Assembly: GCF_037392515.1 (NCBI RefSeq)
Contig: NC_090280.1
Location: forward strand, 23,503,118 to 23,567,117
Source: Haliotis asinina
Lineage: Eukaryota > Mollusca > Gastropoda > Lepetellida > Haliotidae
Reading direction: 5' to 3'
Length of the DNA: 64,000 bases
Positions 1 through 11,700 of this stretch are shown one piece after another. Made by a program: the position numbers and the translations under genes. Under the pieces are notes generated by a model. It was not told where the DNA came from. It worked only from the letters and a program-made list of their open reading frames with translations, and did not search any database. Numbering within the stretch: the stretch's first letter is position 1; every line of letters begins with the position of its first letter.

Positions 1-477
1 ACATACATAATTTAAAGCACTGACAAAATATAACATCCGGCCATATGGCCTACGAGACACAAGACACTACAGAACGTATAGTAGTGCTTGAAGTGAATAA
101 TCTATCACAGCATATAAGCACCATTAATGAAAGAAAACGTTATAGTGAATAATGTATCGCCAGTCCCATGTTCACCAGTAAAGGGTTGTATGTGTAGGTA
201 CAGGACTACAATATGCGTTTACGTCTATTAAACATTTCAGTAACCATTGCAGCTATTTATCTTAGCATTGCTAAGTATGAATGCGTCGTGGTCGGTAGGT
301 GACAGGAGAGGGGAAAAGGATTAGTGTTTAGTACATTTTCCCATAAGTCATATCGTAAGTCCGAATATAACGGACATTTGTTCTGAAATGTGCTCACCAG
401 ACATACCTTGAAACAGACTATGTAACTAATACCCCTTTTGTTCTACGGATGACTGCATTTTAATGTTTTAAGAAATT

Positions 478-1110
478 TGGGCATAGTGGGGATACACCGT
501 CAAAAGTATCGGTGTCAGGCATATGCCAGATCATTTCTACCTGATGCAATACAACTGTGGAATTCCCTAAATTCATTTAATAGTATTTATACTTTATCCC
601 AATTAAAAAACTCGATATTAAAACCAAATAACTCCCTATGTTTGACCTAAACTAGGGAGTAAGAAGCCTCAGGTTCCGTTGTAGTGATCTGGATGCTGAT
701 AGGTTTGATAGACACATCGTCGACAGTACCTCGTGCTCATGTTGTCATCCAGTCAAAATGTCGTGCATTATTTCTTCACATACAATAAATACACGGAAAT
801 AAGACGAAAATCGTATTTTCAATTAAAGACGTTTAATATCAACTTGGCACTATGGAGATGTGCATCCCTCACAAGCACCAATGTACATGTGTATGCCATG
901 TGTATGAACCAAGAGAATCAAAATACTTGCCAACTCATTAAAACTATTATATTGTTGTATGGTTTCTCCATGTACTGTATCGTTATAATCATGCGTTGTA
1001 AACTCAACCATCTGTATACAATGCTTTGTATACATGTGTAAATGTATGTACATTTTGTATATGTATGTTATACGGGCCTGTGGCCTATAGACGATAACAA
1101 ACTTGACTTG
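478..1110 (+). mobile_element. LINE 3' remnant, unit 1
   Basis: Encodes the C-terminal end of a non-LTR retrotransposon protein: RSFLPDAIQLWNSL near 528, then, in shifted frames, LRFRCSDLDADRFDRHI, a cysteine cluster and HYFFTYNKYTEIRRKSYF, followed by a 3' UTR. Many frame breaks. Present at the same place in all units, so older than the array. Confidence 0.6.
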
Positions 1111-1319
1111 AAACTAAAATATTTCATCTTTAATTACCTTAATTGTTTGATCTTTGTTAGATATATCAAAGAGCCCGACCTATTCAGTTACTGTATTCAT
1201 AAGAAACAACTCGTATTCAGTAAGGCCTAAACTCAGCCTACTTTTTATGTCATCACGACGCTAACGCTACACTAAACGCCGTCTTTGACGTCAGTACGTA
1301 TACCGGTTGTGACTTCCGT

Positions 1320-1610
1320 TCGCTTGGAGCACTGCTTGGCATCTCCTGGACATAGACAGAATAAGTGTTAAGATCCCAGCCCTGGGTATTCTAGGTCATT
1401 CATTATGCAATGCTTGTCGTAGTTGTTGAAGCGTCTGGGGTCGTGGAAGACGTTGTCGGAGCCGTCGATCGAGCTAATCCCAAAGGTGATCGATTGGGTT
1501 TTAATGCGTGGATTTAATAGGCCATGGAAGCACTGGTTTCTGGTTGGCGAAGAAGTTCATTGTTTTCTGAACTGATTTAGTCGACAATAATAAATGAACT
1601 TCTCTTGACA
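1320..1610 (-). mobile_element. Tc1-like transposase C-terminal remnant, unit 1
   Basis: The minus strand reads LPWPIKSTH, NPIDHLWD, LDRRLRQRLPRPQTLQQLRQ and PRIPRAGI, the C-terminal DDE end of Tc1-like transposases, with several stops. The normal SPDLNPIEHLW motif is degraded. Confidence 0.65.
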
Positions 1611-2237
1611 TAGCAAGGCGTAGTCAGTTAGAACATACATGATGGCGATTCAACATTGGTGCTAACCACACCAATTATTTGACCGGCATTCGAAACGCTG
1701 AGGAATCAATAACGAACCAAATTAGATTGTACCCTTGGTTTGAACGAAGCCTATGCAGGTGATCCCAGAGTTCCTTTGTCAGAAGTCGACCCAGACATCA
1801 CCTAGGTGAGTGGTACAATGGGCCCGGGTCTATCAACCGGTTGGTCATACAAGGTTCTGTGCTATTACGATATGTTACACAAAAATGATAACGAATGACA
1901 ACAGGAATTTTTCAGCATTGACCAAATGATTTGTATCTAGGAATGTCAAAAGCATAATATCAGTTTTAATATTTGCCAAGACGGTGTGGCTCATGGGCAA
2001 TCGTGATAAAAAATAATCTTTCAGTTTTTCTGCTGCAGTATATCATCTGAGTACCCTTGCAATTGGTACCTTTTAGTTTCTAGCATCTTCTTTGTGATAC
2101 TCTGTGGTGGGCGGGCAGCTCGGATGATGAGACGTAAACACTGAAACTGGCTTGAAAAACTAAAACCTAAAGAAGACACACCATTCACATGACAGTGATC
2201 CTGATGATAATAACCATTGTTGCCTGGATGTTCAACG

Positions 2238-2405
2238 TCACACTCAGCAATAGTGCAGCTGTATGGCGGTGGTGTATAAATAATCGAGTCTGGACTAGAT
2301 AAACCAGTGAGCAACAGCATGACCATCGATCTACGCAATTAGGATTCGATGACGTGTCAGCCAAATCAGTGAGCCTGTCCACCCGATCCCATTAGTCGCC
2401 TTGAT
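2238..2405 (-). mobile_element. SINE family A fragment, 5' flank of copy 1
   Basis: Reverse-oriented fragment from cactcagcaatag to the gatcccattagtcgcc core. Present in all four units just upstream of the signal exon. Confidence 0.7.
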
Positions 2406-2677
2406 TGCCAGTATATACAAGGACGCACAAGGGCGTGCAACAACGAGAACGTTTGAGTAATACAACAGATCCTCCTGTGTTTCTCACTGGTTACAACACG
2501 GTGTCTGTATGCAGTTTTCGCTCCCCATTTCCTTCACATATTTAAACGTTTTAATAGCGCCACGATGACCCTTAATAACACGGAAATACTTCATCACAGT
2601 CCTGACTAACATATAGTTATATGAATCATCTGAAGTGTTTTGTGGTAGTCAACACACTGGAAGCAAACACACCTATT

Positions 2678-2741
2678 ATGTTTTTTCATTATTTTTGTCT
2701 GAAAACTGTGATCTTCTTTGGAGGCATACTGGAATTTGCTG
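2678..2741 (+). CDS. Copy 1 signal-peptide exon
   Basis: ATG then 21 codons and one base, ending at a strong GTAAGC donor (phase 1). The product is short and hydrophobic (MFFHYFCLKTVIFFGG start) and ends EFA, followed by A-S-S from the next exon, a fair signal-peptidase site. An upstream ATG at 2621 is in frame, but only type A copies have it, so the inner ATG shared by all four copies is preferred. Confidence 0.75.
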
Positions 2742-5700
2742 GTAAGCGTTTATCTTTACTTTTTATCATTCCAGTTAGGTATAAGGTGTGTTCTAAGTTT
2801 GTCATATTTTGGCAGAAACGTTTGAACTTATTTGGTGTTTTGTTTTTCGAAACATTCGACAGAACTTTAACTGAAGTAATCATCAAAGAGTGATTAATAC
2901 GATGTGCAAGGTCGGTGTTGCTGGGCAACAAGCCACTGTCTGTCCACTTGATCCATATTACTCGCCTCCTTCCACAATGTCAGGTAAAATGTGTTATATC
3001 TTACACGAGGTCAGAAAGAAGGCCCAGGGAAGCTTGGTCAGAATGCGGTCCTTTTGTGAACATAACTGTTATCATAACTATTTTCTAGTAATTCATTCAC
3101 ACATGCTCTTGGCCGAAATCTGAAACCGGGACACCAAGCACCCAACTGAGAACCATCCTTTTATATCATCATTAGTGTTGAGTGAGTTTGGTTTTACGCC
3201 CCTCTAATTGGCAATATTCCAGCAATATCACAGCAAGGGAGACGGAAAATGAACTTCACACAATGAACTCCAAAGAAGATCGAACCCGAGTGTTTGGTGG
3301 GGCCAGTGAAAGTTTTAGCCACTAGGCTGCCCCGCCGCCATTTCTGTATGATAAAGAAGTCTTGTGAGGACATGTAACTAGATAAAGACATATCAGATCA
3401 CAAAATCTTTAAAACGTCCTAAAGGACATGATAGTGGTTGGTTTTATGATGTATATTCGTCTAGAATGGAAGATAATGAGATCGTATTTTATATTTAAGA
3501 CGCGGTTTATACTGTACGAATGGAACATTTCCATCAAAATACGATAGTCAGGCGTTCGTAAATCCAAACGAATGTTTTAAACGTTCGTGGCATGTTTACG
3601 GTACTTCAGAAAACTGCCATTAAAATTAGAAGCGGTGCGACTTGTGGCAACCATGTGCTGCTACAAATATCAATGATAACGAAAGTCAACTTCTGTTATA
3701 CATTTGTCAACTTCATGAAATTGGTGAAAAGACGAAATAGATGCCAATCGCAACATCCCATCACGAAGTGTCCAAGCTGGAACGTACCAGACCGGTTTTG
3801 CAAATCACATCAACGTACACAAGAACACCATATCTCGTTTAATTAACCACCTGAAAGCAATCATGAATGTGGGGTAGCCTTGTGGGTAAGGCCTTCCATG
3901 TGGGTTCGATTCCCAACATGGGTACAGTGTGTGAAGCCAATTTCAAATGTTCTCAGCTATAGCTGGAATATTGCGAAAAGAGGCGCAAAACTAAAACACT
4001 CATTCACTCATTTGTCTCTAGTATTGTGATCAACCTTCAGCTGCTGGTGATCTTTTTTCATTCTTCTGCTGTCTGTAGTGATTGTCTTTATGATATCGTA
4101 CAAGTTTCAAACTAAGAGCAGTGAAAATCTAATATTTTTACTGTCCTGTGATGACAGCTTTACGTTAAAAATCTGTTGATTTTAATATTGATATAAATGA
4201 AATAGTTCTCGTCACGATATTGGTGCAATAGTCGTGACGTGAGGCTAAATATTAATGCAAGCACTCACGCACTCACGCACTCACGCACGCACTTCAACCC
4301 GAGAAGTGGTAGTGAGGAGTCACCAATCTCGCAAAACATCGCAACTTTCGTGTCTTTTATCAACCTCACCGCCATATACCACCAACGATACTGCTGGACA
4401 AGTGTATACCCATGTGCTGTTGATCGACCAAACAACATGAAATTAGAAAGTATTTGTTCCTTTGTTGAGTGGGGAGTGAGTGAGTAAGTGAGTGAGTTGA
4501 GTTTTACGCCGAACTCAGCAATATTCCAGCTATATGGTGGCGGTCTGTAAATAATCGAGTCTGGACCAGACAATCCAGTGACCAACACCATCAGCATCGG
4601 TCTATGCAACTGGGAACCGATGACATGTGTCAACCAAGTCAGCGAGCCTGACCACCCGATCCCGCCTTTGTTGAGAAGTCTGCACCGACAACGCCGACGT
4701 GAGGCATGGAGAAACACCTTGCATGTGTGGAGAAAATGGCGTTGTGTCTGGAGCAATGATGATTCATGAATTCTCCCTCAATGCTGAAATTGTAGGTAGC
4801 CTGTCGTCTGACGTCAAATGAAGGTATTGAGCACTTTACAACAGGTCGACAGGTTTGGTGTCGAAAGTGTGATAGTGTGGGGAATCATGTCCTGCTTGGG
4901 AAGATCTACAGGGTTGCGGTTCAGGGAACTGGTGCAGGGACCATATGTTTCAAACGGCAGACATCGTAGGATCTTAATCCGATACAGTATCATAGTGTTT
5001 GCATCGAGGTCAACATACGACAGAAACACGTTTACAGTGCATTGCGGGAAGAATGGCAGAGAAATCCACATAACATAGTACAGAGAAGTGATGATCGACA
5101 GCTCACTGAGCGGGCATCTTACGACAGGGCAGTTAGCATTGCCATTATGTGATTATCACCATAATGTCATCTTTGTATCAATCAAAATGGATCAAATATG
5201 CAATTACGCGTATTTATTTTTCAAAGTTGGCCTTTATGTTTCTTTTCTGTATCGTGTACTAATTATGCTGACATGTTTCAGCTTCTTCTACCAACACTGT
5301 GGCCCGTGTCGGACAAAATGTCAACATGACCTGGAGTGTCAGTCAGTCAGTTACGGATTTTAAGATAACATCTATCACACATAAACAACGGACACCCAAC
5401 GGAAATCGTCCCATTGTCCTGTTCATTGTGGGTGACAATAACCTTCTTGCTAGTGTCAACACACACACAGAGAACGGGACGAGGATACAGCTGACAGTCA
5501 ATACATCCATGGACGGGAGGAAGCTAGTCAGTCTCAAGTTCCACAGTGTTGACGTACAGGACGCCGGAGTCTACAACTTCGGCACTCATAACAGTGACGA
5601 GTCTCCTGGGATCCAACTTCTTATTGTACTGCGTAAGTGTGAAGACAATCTGAGTACCAAATATAAATATAAATTCCGCATCAAAAGCTAGATTTTGAGA

Positions 5701-8700
5701 CACATTGAGAGAAATATGGCGGCCACATGCAGATAATCTGCGAAATAATACTTAAAATGGAGTTTTATTATCTTAGCATCACAGTTTAATGTCGTTTACA
5801 CAGATGTCATTGCAAGAACTAATTACGATAACGATGAACGCCACCATAAAACTTCATCCAGTAACAGAATCCAGATGAAATATTACTGTTGAATGGTACA
5901 CTATGACACTGACCAATCTGCTTCCATGGCACTTTCATGAAGGTGTTGCTTGTGTTTTATGACACCTGACCTTTCTTTCTCCTTACAGACGTTTTGTAAC
6001 ACCTGACTTTCCCCTCTCACAGCAGACGCTTTATAACACCTGACCTTCTCTCCGTGCAGACGCTTTATAAGACCTGACCATCCTTTCTCCGTGCAGACGC
6101 TTTATAACAACTGACCATCCTTTCTCCGTGCAGACGTTTTATGAACAGTACCACGGATGTGGTCAACCAATTCTGCCTCACTACGTTATTGCTTCCTTGG
6201 GAATGGATAGAACATATGTCGGGAATGACGTTCACTAAGATCGATTCAAATATACTCTCCGTTCAAACGACATTCTGGCAAATGGTGACTGAATGTCACT
6301 GAATCTATAGTACATATTCATATATGTTATTAATAATTAATAAGACTAAAGGCAAGATTACAACCACTTCCATTCATCTTTTCACAGAGAAACCATCAGA
6401 ACCGAACATCATCACGACAGTTCCTGACCCTGTATCCGGTGATCCTGTCAACCTGACCTGCTCCACAACCTTCCGGAGTCTTCCTACAGACCAGTCTCTG
6501 TACCCGTATACTCTGAACACGTCCTACACCTGGAGGAGAAACAACAGCAGTGTAGACAGCAGGGTAGACAACAGAGTGCACGTGGACGGACAATTCCTGG
6601 CCATAGACTACGTCACCAAGGAGGACAAGGGAGTGTACTCGTGTCAATCTGGAGAAGAAGGACTACTGTCAGACTGGAGTCGAGGATACACACTCAATGT
6701 TCTATGTGAGTTCAGGTTGATTAATAGTGAAACAATAACTAGAAACTAGATGTTTCTTCATATACAATCCTCAAAAAATCTCATTCTACACCATGTGTTG
6801 TCACTATCAACGTTTGATGCCTAAATTCAAGTGAACATGAAGCTTGCCCATTATAAACAGAAACTACAAACTTCCTGAAATGGATTTTTTTTTTATGGAA
6901 AGACCAGAGTTATTCTGTCTCGAGATATCGCCACAGAATTCCGATCCGATTCATCATCACGCCGTGTCCTTTGTTGCAATTGCTCAGCCATTCTGCACGT
7001 ATAAGCATTAATAGAGACTATCACCTTCGCGTCTACTGATATCAGTTATATAAACACGAGTTGATAGAGTTACAAAGGCTTTCCCAGGATGTCTTTATTT
7101 TTATCAATGTGTGTGATATCAGTAGACACGAGGCTGGGATTCTAGTTACAATCAAATATCATTCTTCAATCTTGAATCCCTTTGGAAGACAGCCACATTA
7201 GATATATGGTGGCATGGGTATGATAGAAGACAATTTCAAATTTCAATATTTCAATATTTCTGACCATCTCACATTGGTGAGCCTGGACTCGACAAGGCTA
7301 GCAGATGTAGATGTGATCAGCACTAAAAGTAGAATTGGCATGAGTAAAAAATAAAACTTAACCAACTTCAAAAGTCTAAACCGAAAGTTGATGAAAAATT
7401 ATTTCAAGAGAAATTGATATACGGTGGTATTGGTTTGATAGAAGAAAATATCAAGTTATCAAATTATTATTTCTGATTATATCACATGCTTTTTCAGATG
7501 GACCTGACCAGATACAGTTTGACGGCACAAGGGACAAGCTGCAGGTAGAAGAAGGGAAACCTGTAACAGTGAGATGTTCTGCTGACTGTAACCCTGCCTG
7601 CACTGTAACCTGGAGGAACACACCCAGAATGATGGTGATTACAGGACATAGGAAGGCTGTGTTGTCCATACCAGCTGTAGATGTGTCTGTGTCTGGAGGG
7701 TACACGTGTCACGTCAACAACAGCCATGGCAGTGCATCACGCAACCTTACACTGGAGGTCCTCAGTAAGACTTGCACACATTCTTTAGTAACATAATATG
7801 CAACATTTAAAGTTGTATTTGGACAAAACTTGGAATGACACTATTCAAAATCAGTGATCATTTCAACCCGCAGTATTCATTAAGAATTCAATTTTGACCA
7901 TAATGCAATAGAAACATTCCGCCAAGGTTCTCATTTATCAGCTACAATCACAGAGGCGGTGGGGTAGCCTAGTGGTTTAAGCGTTGACTCGTCACGCCGA
8001 AAACCTTGGTTCGAATCTCCACATGGGTACAATATATGAAGTCCATTTTTGATGGACCCCTTTGTGGTGTTCCCAGAATATTGCTGAAAGCGGCGTGAAA
8101 CAGAAAGAAGTCAAGCATTCAGTCCAACAATCTCAAATGTTTCTGTTTGTCCTATAAACTGAAAATATACTCTGAAAAAAAACATGCAACGTGACAAAAT
8201 GAAATATTATTTTAGATGTCGTTTGGAAGTGCCACCGTATACCCTTTGTAATATTACGCATTGTAGAATACTGAGAGACATCCAAAGAAAGAAAGTGCCA
8301 TGCACACGTACAGAAAGTGGATACGGTATTGCCGATATAGTAGATAAGGTATTGCATATTTGCATTTAAAACAGGATTAGACACATACTAAACTGCATGG
8401 TACATATTAAATGTTTCAGCACGTGCGGTTACTGTATCTGGTGTCGTTTCCGTCGTCCCCGTGGCTGCTGTCTGTTTGGTCCTGATCGTGGTCATCGCCG
8501 TTGTCGTCATAGTGCTTGTTTGTAGAAAACACAGACTCGGGGGTAATACGGTGTGATGTGAGAGTGAATGAAAAAGTGTTCCACCGCCGTATTTTAGAAT
8601 CCTGCGTTCGTGTTTGTCTGTACGTGGTATTATTAAATTTATGCTATGCCATGATCCAGCTTGACCTTATAACCATGGAATGCATACGTTCAAAAGCACT

Positions 8701-11700
8701 TCTTTCGCACTTTAAGGGACGGTGGGGTAGCCTAGTGATTACAGTGTTTGCTCATCACGCCAAACACCTGGGTTCGATTTCCAACATAGCGACATAGGAA
8801 AAATATGTGAAACCCATTACTGTTGTCCTGTCCTATTGCTGAAATGTTGCTAAAACTAAACTTACTCAGTTGCAAAATTTAGTACTTTATGGTGTGTTGC
8901 GACTATTCCCTGCAATCTTAATAGCACGGTGTTCAGGCATTGATGTTAACAAGAAAGGAAGAAAGTCGCTTCTTTGTGAAGAAAAGGAGTCCAGCCTTTA
9001 GTGCAGTGTTTATACCCTTTAAGATACACTATTATTGAGTGACATAAACTCATCCGAGAAGTCATGTGAAATAACAGCCACCTGTGTTCTATCTACTTGA
9101 TATTTTGTTCCCTGTCTTCACCTAAAAATTCTGTAAAGAGTCTAGTATTGTTCTGCAAAATTAAATTTTGTATTTATGATTCACCTGTGTGCAACTTTAC
9201 TAATAATTCGTTGATCGTATATTTGTCATCTAACATTTTGCACGTGTGATTGTCTACTCCCTTTCAGGGAGGGGATACATTCTTAATCGGTGAGTATAAT
9301 GGCTTTGAACTTTCTAACACAATCTTAATTGATAGCATACCACAGATCAGGCTGCTGGTGGTTGGGAATAAATACGTACCCTTGTAAGCTAAAATCTTGA
9401 GACTCACCATCACCACCATCACCACTATATCATATCTTTGGAGTTTTCATCTCTCTTGACGTTTATGTATGCACAATTGTATTAATCTAGTACCACCGCT
9501 TTTTTATGACAAGTACGAAACACGACCAATCCGGTCTACACACACAAACGTGAACATCAACATCGACTTGAAGTATGGTTCCCATCAGTGCGTCACCGAC
9601 TGGGTTGTGACGCATTTCTCAAATCATGGTTACTAGACGAATCACCACTAGCGACCACAGGTGACTTGAAACGCTTCACAGTGCATTAAGTCTAGATATA
9701 ATGTACTGTGAAGAGTTTCAAGTCGGGGATCATCTCAAAATTTTCATATTTAAAAAAGTCTTTAATCCTCCCAATGGTAGCGACCACATTAGTACCTAGA
9801 TGTCGGTCTCATGACACATCCCTCAGTCTTCTTATAATGGGAATCAAGCCTCGATTCCTCTGCCATTCATTTTGTAGAACTACGTCAATTCCTCCAGAAG
9901 GATCTCCAGTCCAAATTTGTCATAACAAATAATCGAAAGACTTTCGATTTGGTTCATATCGTCAAATGATGGCTTACAAAATGTGGCACGACAACGGTAT
10001 CTAATACATCCTGTTGTTAAAGTCGATCGGTGGCTGTTCCTCAGAACCGCAGCTACAATCTCATTCTAATGGTACTGGATAGGAACCCGTGAAATCCGGG
10101 TGAGTCAGCCCATGTTTGTTGGAGGCGACTAACGGGATCGGGTGGACAGGCTCGCTTATTTGGTTAACACATGCTATTACATCTCACATGTATAGGTCGA
10201 TGCCTTCGGTGTTCATCACTTGATTGTGTGGTCCAGACTCGATTATTTACATCCCGTCACCATATAACTGAAATATTGATGTGTGCAACATTGAGAAAAA
10301 CAAGCAAACAAACAAAACTAGTGGAGAGTTGGACTCGCCAGTCTTCATTACTGACAGAGTTCTTCTGTCTGTGTCATGGTATTACATGTTTCCAGACGAA
10401 TTAAGACTCGATCATCAAGGCCATTGGTCTTTCTTCGTCTTTACTTTCCCAGTGGCCACTTGCTTCCTCACTAGGCGACTAAAACAGGTTTGGTGACCAT
10501 ACAAGTTAGCATCGAGTCAACAACAGGACATTTCATGCTTGTCAATAGCTTGTCATCGTGGATTTTCTGAAAGTCTGTCTTGCCGGTGTAAAAACATTTC
10601 CAGTTATATCACTTTCGTTAGGAAACTGCAATTATGAAATTCCCAGCACGTGTACATGTATGTAATAGATTTTGTGAAGCAATTACGTTCCAGTGTGTTT
10701 GACTGTCTGTTTGGACAAACTTTAACCATTGTAAAATTCTGTCCTCAGCATTGTCACATATACCCAGGACTCAGGAGCAGACGGGGGCTACCAGCAGATC
10801 GAAGGTTGGTGTCATAAGTCATTTTTCTAACATATTTAAATGAAATATGTAATACATCAGAAGACGTTCCTTTAAAGGTTAAAAGGTACCCATGAATCAT
10901 TAAATACTTAATGCATCACTTTTGGGTAACACTTCCTGCTTTTCTTTTTTTCATTTAAGAAAACTGTCTGAACATTCTGAACATTTGAAAATTCACGACA
11001 AATGGTGGTTACTTATTTCAGCGCAGTTACTTTTACACTTGTAATTTCTTAAACGTGTTTAAAGAGTACCAAAGTCGCATATCGACGTGCAGTAATAAAA
11101 TCATTAAGGGTGGACAAAGAACCATCTCTTTGAGTTCATCATTAACGACAGAATATTGTAACTTTCAGAGGCAGGATACGCTGATTATCGGTGAGTTTCA
11201 AATGAAATGAATAAACAGTTCATCGCCTCGAATAGCTGCCAAATTAATGCGACATGAAGCAATACTCACTCATTTATTCTCCACAAAACGGTGTGACCTT
11301 GAACGACTTCAGAGTGAAACTACACAAAATCCACATCATAATGTAATATTTTGTGTCAGTGACTTTGTGTGGACCTAATTATCATCACGTTTAATATTCA
11401 TTTCCTCACATTTTCCTCGTGTTCAATAATCACTTTCATCAGTCTGGTATCGTATCACAGGGAAGGTGAAAATGACGGCAGCTACCAGGAAATAGAAGGT
11501 TGGTGTCTGAAGGTTAACTACGAGCATGCTGTGAAAGGACTGTGAACTGTGTCAATTCGGAGCCAAGAAATGTTGCCATATGAGTCTTATTAATTATTAC
11601 GATTTTATTTTTATTCATGATTCCTGTTATAAATTAAATCCGATAAAAACATGAAATCCCTTAGTCACATTCTTATGTGTTCTGTTGTCATGACACGTCT

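Larger units (their letters stand above)
3695..5080 (+). mobile_element. Tc1-like transposase remnant in intron 1, copy 1, interrupted by SINEs
   Basis: A helix-turn-helix piece (QAGTYQTGFANHINVHKNTI near 3770-3840), a piece LHRQRRREAW...WRKW...NDDS (4680-4760), and VDRFGVESVIVWGIMSCLG (4842 on) follow the order of Tc1 transposase. SINEs at 3876 and 4470 split it. Broken by frameshifts. Confidence 0.65.

Noticed and set aside
2621-2677. Longer N terminus from the upstream ATG of copies 1 and 3
   Set aside because: Copy 2 has CTG and copy 4 has stops there, while the inner ATG and the signal-like segment are shared by all four.
4265-4756. 163-codon minus-strand open frame
   Set aside because: Runs across a SINE and the Tc1 remnant; not preserved in the other units.
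7975-8035. tRNA gene suggested by A- and B-box-like sequences
   Set aside because: The promoter boxes belong to a SINE family present many times, without a paired acceptor stem, and followed by the SINE body and CACT tail.
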